From Evansella sp. LMS18 (lineage in GTDB: Bacteria; Bacillota; Bacilli; Bacillales; Salisediminibacteriaceae), in NCBI RefSeq assembly GCF_024362785.1, contig NZ_CP093301.1, positions 1,984,001 through 2,048,000 of the forward strand: 64,000 bases of DNA, written 5' to 3'. The notes beneath the pieces are model-generated. The model was not told the origin of the DNA. It did no database searches and saw only the letters and a list, made by a program, of their open reading frames with translations. Of the stretch, positions 1-12,083 are shown piece by piece. The translations under genes and the position numbers were made by a program. Every line of letters begins with the position of its first letter. Positions within the stretch are counted from its first letter, which is position 1.

Positions 1-240
1 TTCGATATTGAGCCTGAAGCCGGGCTGGCGCGAATCCATTCTCACCAGGGGAGGGAAGTCAACCGGCTTGACCAGGAAACAATTAGTTTTCATGAAATGG
101 TTCGAGAGGCATACAGGAAGCTTGCAGCAAGGGAACCGGAAAGAATTCATCTGTTAGATGCGTCCCGGCCGCTTGATGCTGTAGTCAAAGAAGCCGGCGA
201 TAAAATAGAGAGTATACTGCAAAATCAGGAAAAGCGTTAA
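1..240 (+). CDS. tmk: Thymidylate kinase, C-terminal part (truncated by window edge)
   Basis: The last 79 residues of dTMP kinase are visible; the start lies outside the window. The enzyme phosphorylates dTMP to dTDP in the cytosol for DNA synthesis. The recognisable block is the lid-region text with PEAGLARI near the left end, RLDQE around residues 22-26, and the FHEMVREAY helix around residues 30-38, all typical of bacterial Tmk. It is followed about 100 bases later by darA, the same neighbour as in Bacillus subtilis. The call rests on these motifs plus synteny. Confidence 0.9.
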   Translation, partial: FDIEPEAGLARIHSHQGREVNRLDQETISFHEMVREAYRKLAAREPERIHLLDASRPLDAVVKEAGDKIESILQNQEKR

Positions 241-328
241 TTTAAATAACGGAAACAATAATTATTCAAAATGCACATAATGTAATAAAATATAAGTATA
301 AAAGCTTCCAACACAGTTGGGGAATTGA

Positions 329-670
<342 letters not shown>

Positions 671-701
671 GGATTAGAGGCTGAAGAATGGAGAAATGTT
701 T

Positions 702-1685
702 ATGTGGGAGAAGTTAAAGGAGACTCAGCCTGCTGTTGTGAAAATGCTTGTAAATAGTTTGAAAAAGGACCGTCTTGCGCATGCCTATCTGTTTGAAGGA
801 CCGAGAGGGTGCGGGAAAAAAGAAACAGCCAAAGTGCTGGCCAAATCCTTTTTTTGTACAGCAGCCAATGGGCCTGATCCTTGTCTTAATTGCCCGGACT
901 GTAAAAGAATAGAGTCGGGAAATCACCCCGATGTTCACTTTATAGAGGCAGAAGGGCAATCGATAAAAGTTGATCAGATCAGGCATCTGAAAAAGGAGTT
1001 CAGTTTTAGAGGGGTAGAATCCAGCAAGAAGGTTTATATAGTGGACGATGCGGAGAAAATGACGCCAGGGGCGGCAAACAGTATCCTGAAGTTCCTCGAA
1101 GAACCAGACGGGGAAGCCCTGGCTGTTTTGATGACTACGCAGTTCCACAGAATATTGAAAACAATCGTTTCCCGTTCTCAAGTATTGACGTTTGCGCCGT
1201 TATCACCTGAAAGGTTAGTGGGAAAACTGGTGGAAGAAGGCATTTCTGAAACAGATGCCCGTACTGTTTCACAAATAACCTATGATTTGGAAGAAGGAAT
1301 CCAGCTTTGCGGTGAGAATTGGATTGCACAGGCCAGAAATAAAGTGATACAATTAATTGATGAAGTTTCTATGCGTCCAAAATATGCGTTCCTTACATTG
1401 CAGGAGGTATGGATGCCTTTTTTCAAAGAAAAAAAGGACATGCAGCTCGGCTTAGACTTATTTTTAATCTGGTACAGGGACGTTCTGCGAATGCAGGTGG
1501 ATCAGACAGATCTTATCGTTTACACAGATCAGAAAGATAAGCTTCAGGAGCAGGCATTAAAACTGTCACAACGTAAGCTGGGAGCTAACCTCCAGGCGGT
1601 TATGGATGCAAAGCGCAAGTTGGATGCAAATACCGCTCCCCAGCTATTAATGGAGCAATTGCTTCTTCGTCTACAGGAGGGATAA
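702..1685 (+). CDS. holB: DNA polymerase III delta' subunit
   Basis: This is the clamp-loader delta' subunit, which helps load the beta clamp on DNA. Counting from the upstream ATG at 696, a P-loop-like GPRGCGKK lies at residues 35-42. A zinc module uses C54, C63, C66 and C69, a Walker-B-like VYIVDDAE sits at 113-120, and the sensor SRS at 159-161 stands where many delta' proteins have SRC. I prefer the ATG at 702 because the GGAG at 690-693 is 8 bases away; the ATG at 696 is only 2 bases away. The product is 327 residues. It lies two bases before ricT in a co-directional operon. Confidence 0.93.
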   Translation: MWEKLKETQPAVVKMLVNSLKKDRLAHAYLFEGPRGCGKKETAKVLAKSFFCTAANGPDPCLNCPDCKRIESGNHPDVHFIEAEGQSIKVDQIRHLKKEFSFRGVESSKKVYIVDDAEKMTPGAANSILKFLEEPDGEALAVLMTTQFHRILKTIVSRSQVLTFAPLSPERLVGKLVEEGISETDARTVSQITYDLEEGIQLCGENWIAQARNKVIQLIDEVSMRPKYAFLTLQEVWMPFFKEKKDMQLGLDLFLIWYRDVLRMQVDQTDLIVYTDQKDKLQEQALKLSQRKLGANLQAVMDAKRKLDANTAPQLLMEQLLLRLQEG

Positions 1686-1686
1686 C

Positions 1687-2514
1687 GTGCATCGAGTTGT
1701 AGGTGTTCGATTTAAGAAAGCCGGCAAAATATATTATTTTTCGCCAGGTGAATTAGATATAAATAAAGATGACTTTGTCATCGTCGAAACTGCCCGCGGG
1801 GTGGAATTTGGCAAAGTGGTAAGCGGCATCAAAGAAGTGGATGAAAAAGACGTAGTTCTGCCGCTGAAAAATGTGCTTCGTATTGCCACGGAAAAAGATA
1901 AGCTCATTGTAAAAGAGAACAGGGAAGAAGCGCAGAAAGCATTCAGCGTCTGTGTGGAGAAAATTTCCCATCATGAGCTTGATATGAAACTGGTGGATGT
2001 GGAATATACATTCGACCGTAATAAAGTGCTTTTCTACTTTACGGCTGACGGCCGTATAGATTTCCGTGAACTGGTCAAAGACTTGGCGTCAATTTTCCGT
2101 ACGAGAATTGAGCTTAGGCAGATCGGTGTCAGGGACGAAGCAAAAATGCTCGGCGGTATTGGGCCGTGCGGAAGGATGCTTTGCTGCTCTACATTCCTGG
2201 GAGATTTTGAACCAGTATCGATAAAAATGGCAAAGGATCAGAACCTTTCTCTAAATCCAACTAAGATTTCCGGTCTTTGCGGGAGGCTCATGTGCTGTCT
2301 GAAATATGAAAATGATATGTATGAGTCAGCCAAGAAAGAATTGCCTGACTTAAATGAGCAGATGAAGACAAGCTATGGTAAAGGAAAGGTAGTTGGACTA
2401 AATATGCTCGAACGTCTTGTGCAAGTTGAGATATTTGAATCAGGACGTGTCATAGAGTTTACTTTAGACGAACTGATGGAAGAAGGGGCAATAACCGCGG
2501 AAACCACGAAGTAA
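1687..2514 (+). CDS. ricT: RicT (YaaT), PSP1-domain Fe-S protein of the Ric complex
   Basis: This 275-residue PSP1-domain protein starts with GTG, one base after the holB stop. In B. subtilis RicT works with RicA and RicF as a complex carrying two [4Fe-4S] clusters. That complex affects RNase Y-dependent mRNA processing, sporulation and biofilm formation. The six cluster-type cysteines are visible as two CxxxxCC groups: C161, C166, C167 and C198, C203, C204. The ribosome-binding site is the AGGAGG inside the end of holB. Its coupling to holB and yabA is conserved in bacilli. Confidence 0.95.
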   Translation: MHRVVGVRFKKAGKIYYFSPGELDINKDDFVIVETARGVEFGKVVSGIKEVDEKDVVLPLKNVLRIATEKDKLIVKENREEAQKAFSVCVEKISHHELDMKLVDVEYTFDRNKVLFYFTADGRIDFRELVKDLASIFRTRIELRQIGVRDEAKMLGGIGPCGRMLCCSTFLGDFEPVSIKMAKDQNLSLNPTKISGLCGRLMCCLKYENDMYESAKKELPDLNEQMKTSYGKGKVVGLNMLERLVQVEIFESGRVIEFTLDELMEEGAITAETTK

Positions 2515-2528
2515 TGAGGTGTGGGATC

Positions 2529-2894
2529 TTGAACAAACATGAGATTTTCGCTCGTGTAAGCCAGATGGAGGAACGAATAGGTGGCCTTCACCATGAACTT
2601 GGGGAACTGAAGGAGCAGATTGCTCTGCTGCTGGAAGAGAACCACAGCCTCCAGATTGAAAATGAGCACTTAAGAGTGCGGTTGGAACGTACAGAGGAAC
2701 ATACTCAGGAAGATAAAAGGCAGACCGGAAAACAGAAGAAATCGGCTGATTCCAGCCGGTCTGATTTCGGTGAGGGATATGATAATCTTGCCCGTCTTTA
2801 TCAGGAAGGGTTCCATATATGCAACCTGCACTACGGAAGTATCCGCAAAGAAGGCGATTGTTTATTTTGTTTATCATTTTTAAACAAAAAATAA
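2529..2894 (+). CDS. yabA: YabA, negative regulator of DNA replication initiation
   Basis: YabA bridges DnaA and DnaN and restrains initiation at oriC. The N-terminal part is a heptad-rich coiled coil with many E, L and Q residues. The C-terminal part carries the family block [20 protein letters not shown] and the zinc ligands: cysteine and histidine in HICNLHYG, then the CLFC pair near the end. An ATG at 2514 overlaps the ricT stop, but the TTG at 2529 gives the family-like start MNKHEIF and lies 7 bases after GAGGTG. That start makes 121 residues, the normal size. Confidence 0.93.
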   Translation: MNKHEIFARVSQMEERIGGLHHELGELKEQIALLLEENHSLQIENEHLRVRLERTEEHTQEDKRQTGKQKKSADSSRSDFGEGYDNLARLYQEGFHICNLHYGSIRKEGDCLFCLSFLNKK

Positions 2895-2983
2895 TTTTTT
2901 AGAAAGGGGTCTTTCCGGTGGAGCGCGGGAAGGCTCCTTCTTGTTTATGAAGGTTACGAAAAAACAAGAAGGAAGTTGGATAA

Positions 2984-3724
2984 ATGAAGCAGGCTAACTC
3001 AGAAGAGCGGCTAGACTATCTGCCGGGAAAGAAACGTTATATTTTTCAAAGAAGGGATATATTTTCCTTTTCCATAGACGCGGTTCTGCTGGCAGGGTTC
3101 GCGAAGGTTCCTGGCGATAAGGGAAAAATTATCGATCTTTGTGCTGGCAACGGGGCAGTTCCCCTGCAGATGTCCCTGAGAACAAAGGCTAAGATAGATG
3201 CGGTGGAAATACAGGAAGTGCTCGCTGGCCTGGCTCATAAGAGCGTAAATTATAACGGGCTCGATGACCAGATTAACATCATTAACAAAAATCTCCTTGA
3301 CCTGGAGAATGAGGTTGCTTGGGACAGCTATGATCTTGTCACCTGTAATCCTCCATATTTTAAAGTCACTTCTGAAAAAGGTAAAAACGACAATAAGATG
3401 GTTTCCTATGCCAGGCATGAAGTAGCGGCCACACTGGAAGATATAATAAATATTTCATCAAGGCTTGTAAAACAGACAGGGAGGCTCGCTATGGTTCACC
3501 GCCCGGAGCGTATGGCCGAGATATTCAGCGTAATGCAAAAATACAGCCTGGAGCCAAAGAGAGTACAATTCGTGTATCCTAAATCGGACAGGGAAGCTAA
3601 TATGGTCCTTGTAGAAGCCGTCAGAGGAGGAAAGTCAGGTTTAAGGACTCTGCCCCCAATTATCGTCTACGGAGCGGGAAATACGTATACAAAGGAGTTT
3701 AAAGAGCTTTATGGAAAGTGGTAA
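2984..3724 (+). CDS. trmN6: tRNA1(Val) (adenine37-N6)-methyltransferase TrmN6 (YabB)
   Basis: This is a 246-residue class I SAM-dependent methyltransferase. The SAM-binding loop is DLCAGNGAVP at residues 51-60. The catalytic motif for N6-adenine methylation is NPPYF at residues 122-126, typical of the TrmN6/YfiC family. The substrate assignment comes from that family. ATG at 2984 follows AAGGAAG. The 3' end overlaps yazA by 14 bases, suggesting coupled translation. The roughly 90-base gap after yabA contains short GC-rich inverted segments but no clear terminator. Confidence 0.88.
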   Translation: MKQANSEERLDYLPGKKRYIFQRRDIFSFSIDAVLLAGFAKVPGDKGKIIDLCAGNGAVPLQMSLRTKAKIDAVEIQEVLAGLAHKSVNYNGLDDQINIINKNLLDLENEVAWDSYDLVTCNPPYFKVTSEKGKNDNKMVSYARHEVAATLEDIINISSRLVKQTGRLAMVHRPERMAEIFSVMQKYSLEPKRVQFVYPKSDREANMVLVEAVRGGKSGLRTLPPIIVYGAGNTYTKEFKELYGKW

Positions 3725-4001
3725 GCATTATGTCTATATTCTCGAGTGCGGGGATAACACTTATTATACAGGCTATGCTCAGGATGTAAAAAAGCGAATG
3801 AGGATGCACGAAGAAGGAAAAGGGGCAAAGTATACGAAAGGGAGAGGCCCCTTCGCTGTAGTTTATGAAGAATCTTTTGATTCAAAAGGAACGGCTTTAA
3901 AGCGGGAGTATGAGATTAAACAGCTTTCAAGGAAGCAAAAAGAAGTTCTCATAAAGTATGGAGGGAATGATAAAGGTGCAAATACAGCAGAGTTATCGTG
4001 A
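3711..4001 (+). CDS. yazA: YazA, small GIY-YIG nuclease-domain protein
   Basis: This 96-residue single-domain protein belongs to the UPF0213/GIY-YIG family. The signature is split as YVYI at residues 7-10 and YYTGYAQDVKKR at 18-29, followed by the GKGAKYTKGRGP loop. The conserved glutamate of the fold is plausibly in the later FDSKGTALKREYEIK segment. The cellular substrate is unknown in the family. It overlaps trmN6 upstream and rsmI downstream by tens of bases, so it is embedded in the operon. Confidence 0.9.
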   Translation: MESGKHYVYILECGDNTYYTGYAQDVKKRMRMHEEGKGAKYTKGRGPFAVVYEESFDSKGTALKREYEIKQLSRKQKEVLIKYGGNDKGANTAELS

Positions 4002-4854
4002 TATGGAAGGGAAAGGATGTCTTTACCTCGTACCCACACCGATTGGTAATCTCCAGGATATGACCTATCGTGCGGTGGAAATATTGAAAAGTGCAGACAT
4101 CATTGCAGCCGAGGATACTCGCCATACTAAAAAGTTATGCCACGCTTTTTCGATAGAAACGCCATTAATAAGTTACCACGAACATAATAAGCTGGAGCGG
4201 GAAAACATGCTGGTTGATAAGGCAAAAGGCGGAGAAGTGATTGCGCTTGTAAGCGACGCAGGCATGCCGGCGATCTCTGACCCCGGGGCAGATCTGGCTG
4301 CAAGGTTCGCAGCAGAAGAGATACCTGTTATTGCTCTTCCAGGCGCAAATGCTGCCCTGACAGCTCTTGTCGTCTCGGCTCAGCCTACAGAATCTTTCAC
4401 CTTTGCCGGATTTCTCGACCGCAGGAAGAAAGAACGTGAAAAAGCATTGGAGAAGTGGAAAAGGTATCCGGATACTCTTATTTTTTATGAAGCTCCTCAC
4501 CGGCTCAAAGAGACATTGACAGCTATCCTGAAAGCGATGGGAAACAGGGATATGGCTCTGTGCCGTGAAATAACAAAACAATATGAGACGATCCTTCGCG
4601 GAAAGGTGGAGAGTATACTGGCTTTTATTGAAGAAGAGGGAGTAAAAGGCGAGTGTGTCCTTGTAATTTCCGGAGCTTCAGAGGAAGAACAAATGGAGCA
4701 GGAGGAAGAAAAGTGGTGGGCCTCTATGACAATCGAGGAGCATATCGAACATTATATAGGGGACGGGCTGTCCTCCAAGGATGCAATTAAACAAACAGCT
4801 GCTGACAGGAAAATGAAAAAAAGAGATGTTTATCAAGTTTACCATGTAGATTAA
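3976..4854 (+). CDS. rsmI: 16S rRNA (cytidine1402-2'-O)-methyltransferase RsmI
   Basis: RsmI adds the 2'-O-methyl at C1402 of 16S rRNA in the decoding centre. The tetrapyrrole-methylase-like fold is shown by LVPTPIGNLQDMT near the N-terminus, AAEDTRHTKKL, SYHEHN, and SDAGMPAISDPG in the SAM pocket. I place the start at GTG 3976, about 10 bases after GGAGGG at 3960-3965. The ATG at 3967 is too close to that site, and the ATG at 3958 lies before it. This gives 292 residues. It overlaps yazA and ends just before a terminator shared with abrB. Confidence 0.92.
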   Translation: MQIQQSYRDMEGKGCLYLVPTPIGNLQDMTYRAVEILKSADIIAAEDTRHTKKLCHAFSIETPLISYHEHNKLERENMLVDKAKGGEVIALVSDAGMPAISDPGADLAARFAAEEIPVIALPGANAALTALVVSAQPTESFTFAGFLDRRKKEREKALEKWKRYPDTLIFYEAPHRLKETLTAILKAMGNRDMALCREITKQYETILRGKVESILAFIEEEGVKGECVLVISGASEEEQMEQEEEKWWASMTIEEHIEHYIGDGLSSKDAIKQTAADRKMKKRDVYQVYHVD

Positions 4855-4856
4855 AT

Positions 4857-4885
4857 AAACCCAGCTCATTTACTGAGCTGGGTTT
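4857..4885. terminator. Bidirectional terminator between rsmI and abrB
   Basis: A perfect 12-bp stem (AAACCCAGCTCA with its complement) has a 5-base loop at 4869-4873. A-rich and T-rich flanks on either side suit termination from both directions, which fits the convergent rsmI and abrB genes. Confidence 0.9.
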
Positions 4886-4890
4886 ATGTA

Positions 4891-5178
4891 TTACTTATCT
4901 TGCTTTTCAAGGTAATCCTCTAAATCTCTTATAATTTCTTTTGCTCCCTGAGGGCTCAGGATAATTTTGCCGTCAGCAATAGACAGGTTATCATCGGAAA
5001 CCTCTCCAGTTACCTGGCAAGTCATGTTAGGCTTATACTTCTTCAGAACAATTCTCTCGTCATCCACATAAATTTCAAGTGCATCTTTTTCAGCGATATC
5101 AAGGGTACGGCGAAGCTCAATAGGTATAACTACGCGGCCCAATTCGTCAACTTTACGAACAATTCCAGTAGATTTCAT
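4891..5178 (-). CDS. abrB: Transition-state regulator AbrB
   Basis: AbrB is the DNA-binding repressor of stationary-phase genes. The N-terminal swapped-hairpin domain reads MKSTGIVRKVDELGRVVIP with RRTLDI, as in B. subtilis; the C-terminal half, ending in an acidic helix, is the multimerisation domain. The 95-residue length is normal. It is the only minus-strand gene here and is convergent with rsmI. The start follows GGGAGGAAAA with good spacing. Likely targets in this window include spoVG, by analogy with B. subtilis. Confidence 0.96.
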   Translation of the reverse strand: MKSTGIVRKVDELGRVVIPIELRRTLDIAEKDALEIYVDDERIVLKKYKPNMTCQVTGEVSDDNLSIADGKIILSPQGAKEIIRDLEDYLEKQDK

Positions 5179-5242
5179 ACTATTTTCCTCCCGGTCAATA
5201 TATTAGATTAGCATAAATTTTCGACACTATTCTTTCAAACTT

Positions 5243-5271
5243 AGAATACCAACTTTTCCAAAAGAAGTCAA
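5243..5271 (-). promoter_or_regulatory. Sigma A-type promoter of abrB
   Basis: Reading the minus strand, TTGACT (5266-5271) and TATTCT (5243-5248) are separated by exactly 17 bases. The leader to the abrB ATG is about 60 bases. Spo0A repression, known in B. subtilis, was not localised here. Confidence 0.7.
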
Positions 5272-5280
5272 TTAAAATAT

Positions 5281-5620
5281 AATTTAATTCGCTTTTTTTC
5301 GGAAATGTTTGTGGTGGGAAAGTCGGGTGATAATGGGTAAACCATTGATACTAAAGGGTTTATTGAGTCTGTTGAATAATTTTAATTTGAAAGTTTTAAA
5401 CTGACTCTATTTATATATAACTCTATTGATTATTCGTAACAGGAAGTGTGCTTTTGTCTTATAAACTTTAATAAGTGTGAAAATATTTTCCACAACTTAC
5501 TTTATTATCTCCTGGATAACCCGGATAATTATTACGGTACTGTTGTTTTTGAAAAGGTGCTTTTAGTTTTATAAATATATGGGAAAGCTAATAAGAGTGG
5601 ATATCTGCAGGGTGTGCAGC
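5281..5620. other. AT-rich intergenic DNA between the divergent abrB and metG promoters
   Basis: No coding sequence is supported here. The only structure I see is an imperfect direct repeat: GTGCTTTTGTCTTATAAA at 5448-5465 and GTGCTTTTAGTTTTATAAA at 5557-5575. The stretch is otherwise low-complexity AT-rich DNA. Confidence 0.5.
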
Positions 5621-5649
5621 TTGACACTGTCTACTCTATTAGATATATT
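5621..5649 (+). promoter_or_regulatory. Sigma A promoter of the metG leader
   Basis: TTGACA (5621-5626) and TATATT (5644-5649) have a 17-base spacer. The predicted start near 5656 lies a few tens of bases before the T-box stem I, giving a leader of roughly 390 bases. Confidence 0.85.
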
Positions 5650-5674
5650 CTGAATACAGAAAGCAAATAATCTG

Positions 5675-5959
5675 TTTCCAATGACGGGATGAGTAAAGAG
5701 GAAAGTTTTTGACAGAGAGCCAGGCTGCTGAGAACTGGTATAAATTGAACTCTTGAAGATGGTCCAGCGAGGAAATTACCTTCGAGCAGAAAGCTGTAAG
5801 GGGGTAACGTAAATCCGGCGTTAACGGAGCAGGCTGATAATACAGATGCGTCCAGGCAGTTCTGTTTTCAGCCTCTGGAGACTGTTTTTAATAACAGTGA
5901 ATCTGGGTGGTACCACGTGAGTATGAACTCTCGTCCCAAGGCGGACGGGGGATTTTTTT
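5675..5959 (+). ncRNA. T-box riboswitch leader of metG
   Basis: Conserved T-box parts occur in order. AGTA (5692-5695) pairs around the specifier loop with GAA after CTCTT near 5750-5757. The distal AGAGAGCC lies at 5713-5720. The T-box core GGGTGGTACCACG is at 5905-5917, followed by a competing terminator. The specifier region reads GAAGATGGT, so an ATG (Met) codon is present, although its exact register is unproven. The variable antiterminator base after TGG is T, which pairs with discriminator A73. That fits tRNA-Met and argues against reading the overlapping GGT as a glycine specifier. Confidence 0.88.
5928..5959 (+). terminator. Regulated terminator of the metG T-box
   Basis: The stem TCTCGTCC pairs (with G-T wobbles) with GGACGGGGGA, followed by a run of seven T. 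It is the alternative fold to the antiterminator formed by the T-box core just upstream. Confidence 0.85.
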
Positions 5960-6006
5960 ATTTCTGGCGTGCCCGGGGGGAAAACATGGAATACCTGAAG
6001 AGATAA

Positions 6007-8031
<2,025 letters not shown>

Positions 8032-8042
8032 AGAAAAATAAC

Positions 8043-8074
8043 GACGCCTTTCCCTCAGGAAGGGCGTCCCTTTT
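8043..8074 (+). terminator. Terminator after metG
   Basis: An 11-bp stem GACGCCTTTCC/GGAAGGGCGTC with one wobble and a CTCA loop is followed by CCCTTTT. Confidence 0.85.
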
Positions 8075-8097
8075 AAATAATAAAGGAGGACTTATTC

Positions 8098-8865
8098 ATG
8101 TTGTTTGACACTCACGTACATTTAAATGCCGATCAGTTCGAAGAAGACATAGAACAAGTAATTGAGCGGGCAAACGAGGCTGGAGTCTCAAAAATGACAG
8201 TCATCGGGTTTGACGAAAAAACTATTAATAAAGCAATGGAACTCACAGAGAATTATGACTTTATATACGCTGCTGTCGGCTGGCACCCAGTCGAAGCAAT
8301 CGACCTGAATGATGACTACCTGAACTGGATCAGGGACTTAGCATCACATCCTAAAGTGGTAGCAATTGGGGAAACAGGGCTTGACTACCACTGGGATAAA
8401 TCCCCTAAAGAAGTTCAGAAGGAGGCTTTCCGAAAACAGATACAGCTTGCTAAAGATGTTAAACTCCCCATTATCATTCACAACCGTAACGCCGACGAGG
8501 ATGTGGTACAGATCCTCAAAGAGGAAAAGGCAGAAGAAACAGGGGGAATCATGCACTGCTTTGGAGGCAGCATTGAAATTGCCAGAGCTTGTATGGATAT
8601 GAACTTCTATATCTCCTTTGGGGGGCCAGTCACGTTTAAAAATGCGAAAGAAACAAAAGAGACAGCAAACGAAATTCCTTTGGAAAGAATGCTGATTGAA
8701 ACTGATGCCCCCTATCTTGCCCCACACCCGTACCGGGGAAAAAGAAATGAACCGGCATATGTAAAGTTAGTGGCCGAGGAAATAGCGAGGCTCAAGGAGC
8801 TTAGTTATGAGGAAGTTGCTCACCAGACAACAAAAAATGCAGAAAAACTTTTCGGGATTAACTGA
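8098..8865 (+). CDS. TatD-family metal-dependent DNase (YabD)
   Basis: This 255-residue TIM-barrel metallohydrolase has the TatD ligand set: H6 and H8 in DTHVHLN, E92 in GETGLDYH, H128 in IIIHNRN, H153 in MHCFGG and D203 in ETDAPYLAPHP. TatD proteins act as Mg2+-dependent 3'-5' exonucleases in other bacteria; the role of YabD is not well defined. It lies between metG and yabE as in B. subtilis. Start: AAGGAGGAC before ATG 8098. Confidence 0.92.
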   Translation: MLFDTHVHLNADQFEEDIEQVIERANEAGVSKMTVIGFDEKTINKAMELTENYDFIYAAVGWHPVEAIDLNDDYLNWIRDLASHPKVVAIGETGLDYHWDKSPKEVQKEAFRKQIQLAKDVKLPIIIHNRNADEDVVQILKEEKAEETGGIMHCFGGSIEIARACMDMNFYISFGGPVTFKNAKETKETANEIPLERMLIETDAPYLAPHPYRGKRNEPAYVKLVAEEIARLKELSYEEVAHQTTKNAEKLFGIN

Positions 8866-9030
8866 CAAAGTCAGCTAGCAAATTCTGGCTGAGCTTGTCC
8901 GAAAACTGAGGCGCCGGCTTTTGTTCAACAACTTCCCGCACCAGTATCCATGAGGGTTGTCGACAAGTTTTCCTTCAACTGGCAGCAGAATTACGTAATA
9001 ATTGCTGGGAGTAAGGGATTGATATATCAA

Positions 9031-9059
9031 TTGACAAAGGGGGCGAGCGGGCGTATAAT
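9031..9059 (+). promoter_or_regulatory. Sigma A promoter of yabE
   Basis: TTGACA (9031-9036), a 17-base spacer and TATAAT (9054-9059) match consensus fully. The leader is only about 20 bases before the yabE ATG. Confidence 0.88.
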
Positions 9060-9085
9060 TCGGTTTCTGAAGGAGGGGTTCAGCC

Positions 9086-10384
9086 ATGAATCAATGGATG
9101 AAGCAGCTCTATTCACGTATTTCGTGGAGAAAGCTCGCCGTATCCAGCGTTGGCCTCCTGACGTTGATTGGTATTGTTGTTTTCGCTGTGTATGAGTTAA
9201 CGAAGGCATCCGTAACAATTGGTATGGAAGAGGACATAAGTACTGTCTATACACATGCATCAACTGTCGGAGAGGTTTTAGAAGAACGTGGTATTGAAGT
9301 GAGTATTCACGATGACATCGACCCGCCCCAGGATACAGACATCACAGATACGATGGAAATCACCGTAACACCAGCACAGCAGGTAGAAATACATACTGAT
9401 GGCGAGAGCCAAAAAGTCTGGACAACAGCCGGTACAGTAGAGGAACTACTGGATGAGCTGGAAATAGAAGTAAACGAGCATGATAAGATTAGTCCTGATC
9501 CAGGTGAAGTAATAACGGAGAATACACTGGTAAGCTATGAAACTGCTTTCCTCATTACGTTGTATAGTGATGGAGAAGAAAAAGAGGTATGGACGACTTC
9601 AACAACGGTCGCTGACTTTTTGGAAAATGAAAACATTGCCCTGAACGAATTAGACCGTGTAGAGCCTTCCCTTGACGATCTTTTGGCAGAGGAAACAGAG
9701 GTTAACGTGGTCCGGGTGGAAAAAGTCACCGATGTTGTGGAAGAAGAAATAGATTTTGCAACTGTACGAAAAAATGATTCCTCTGTTGAACGGGGGACAG
9801 AAAAAGTGCTGAACAGCGGCAAAAATGGAACTCTTGCAAAATACTATGAAGTTATTTTAGAGGATGGAGAAGAGGCATCAAGGGAATTGATTAAGGAAGA
9901 AATAGTGGCTGAAAGTGAAGACAGGGTAGTGGCTGTAGGTACAAAAGAGCCACAGCCTGTAGTTTCCAGGGGGGCATCTGCCTCAACAGAAAATACGTCC
10001 TCCACAAATTCATCATCAAGTTCCAGTGCTTCAGCTGCATCGAGTTCGTCATCCTCAAATTCCTCTTCGGGGGGAAGCTCAGGCAGTAACCAGGGCAGCT
10101 GGCGTACGTTTACAGCTACTGCCTATACGGCTAACTGCAGTGGCTGCTCAGGAATTACCTATACAGGAGTTAATCTCAAAAATAACCCGAACGCTAAAGT
10201 TATAGCAGTCGATCCAAGTGTCATACCGTTAGGATCCAGAGTGGAAGTAAAAGGCTATGGCACCTATTTAGCGGCGGATATCGGCGGGGCTATCAACGGG
10301 AACAAGATCGATATATTCATTCCCGATACGAACAAGGTAAGGTCTTTCGGCAGGCGGACCGTAGAAGTTCGAGTGCTTGATTAA
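9086..10384 (+). CDS. yabE: YabE: DUF348-G5-3D domain cell-wall protein
   Basis: This is a secreted or membrane-anchored wall protein of 432 residues. A short basic N-terminus is followed by one hydrophobic segment around residues 19-39. Three DUF348 repeats follow (about 40-90, 95-145 and 150-200), then a G5 domain (about 205-285), a Ser-rich low-complexity linker (about 295-340) and a C-terminal 3D domain. The three aspartates of the 3D domain are in AVDPSVIP, AADIGG and KIDIFI. The 3D domain resembles the lytic transglycosylase fold of Rpf/MltA proteins, so peptidoglycan remodelling is likely. AAGGAGGGG precedes the ATG. Confidence 0.92.
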   Translation: MNQWMKQLYSRISWRKLAVSSVGLLTLIGIVVFAVYELTKASVTIGMEEDISTVYTHASTVGEVLEERGIEVSIHDDIDPPQDTDITDTMEITVTPAQQVEIHTDGESQKVWTTAGTVEELLDELEIEVNEHDKISPDPGEVITENTLVSYETAFLITLYSDGEEKEVWTTSTTVADFLENENIALNELDRVEPSLDDLLAEETEVNVVRVEKVTDVVEEEIDFATVRKNDSSVERGTEKVLNSGKNGTLAKYYEVILEDGEEASRELIKEEIVAESEDRVVAVGTKEPQPVVSRGASASTENTSSTNSSSSSSASAASSSSSSNSSSGGSSGSNQGSWRTFTATAYTANCSGCSGITYTGVNLKNNPNAKVIAVDPSVIPLGSRVEVKGYGTYLAADIGGAINGNKIDIFIPDTNKVRSFGRRTVEVRVLD

Positions 10385-10411
10385 ACACAGAGTTATCTCT
10401 GTGTTTTTTCT
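10383..10411 (+). terminator. Terminator after yabE
   Basis: A perfect 10-bp stem AAACACAGAG/CTCTGTGTTT with TTAT loop is followed by a T-rich run, overlapping the yabE stop. Confidence 0.9.
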
Positions 10412-10490
10412 TTTTTTGTGGAATGAATAATCTATTGGGGGTTCCTGTTCAGTTAACAGGGGGCGATTGGCCAGTAACCTCCCTGGGAAC

Positions 10491-10518
10491 TTGCACTTCT
10501 AACATGATTAGGTATAGT
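10491..10518 (+). promoter_or_regulatory. Probable promoter of rnmV-rsmA
   Basis: TTGCAC (10491-10496) and TATAGT (10513-10518) are separated by 16 bases. They sit after the yabE terminator and about 60 bases before the rnmV start. Confidence 0.6.
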
Positions 10519-10581
10519 AATAGACATATCGAAACAGAGATAAAATTAGCAGTGATGCTATCAGAGAGGGTAGAGGTTATA

Positions 10582-12035
<1,454 letters not shown>

Positions 12036-12083
12036 CAACAGAACGCCTTCCTGCATAATTTATCGTGTGAGGAGGCGTGTGTC

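Noticed and set aside
2895-2983. Possible terminator between yabA and trmN6
   Set aside because: The GAAGG and CCTTC segments do not form a clean stem followed by a T tract.
5750-5765. Leucine (TTG) or glycine (GGT) reading of the T-box specifier
   Set aside because: The CTCTT before GAA pairs with AAGAG above the specifier loop, so TTG would be in a helix. The T in the T-box bulge does not match the U73 discriminator of tRNA-Gly.
8950-9195. Forward 81-codon frame overlapping the yabE promoter and start
   Set aside because: It contains the promoter and overlaps yabE in another frame; composition is not protein-like.
10423-10581. N-terminal extension of rnmV by 53 codons
   Set aside because: The probable promoter is inside it and the extra residues do not resemble RNase M5.
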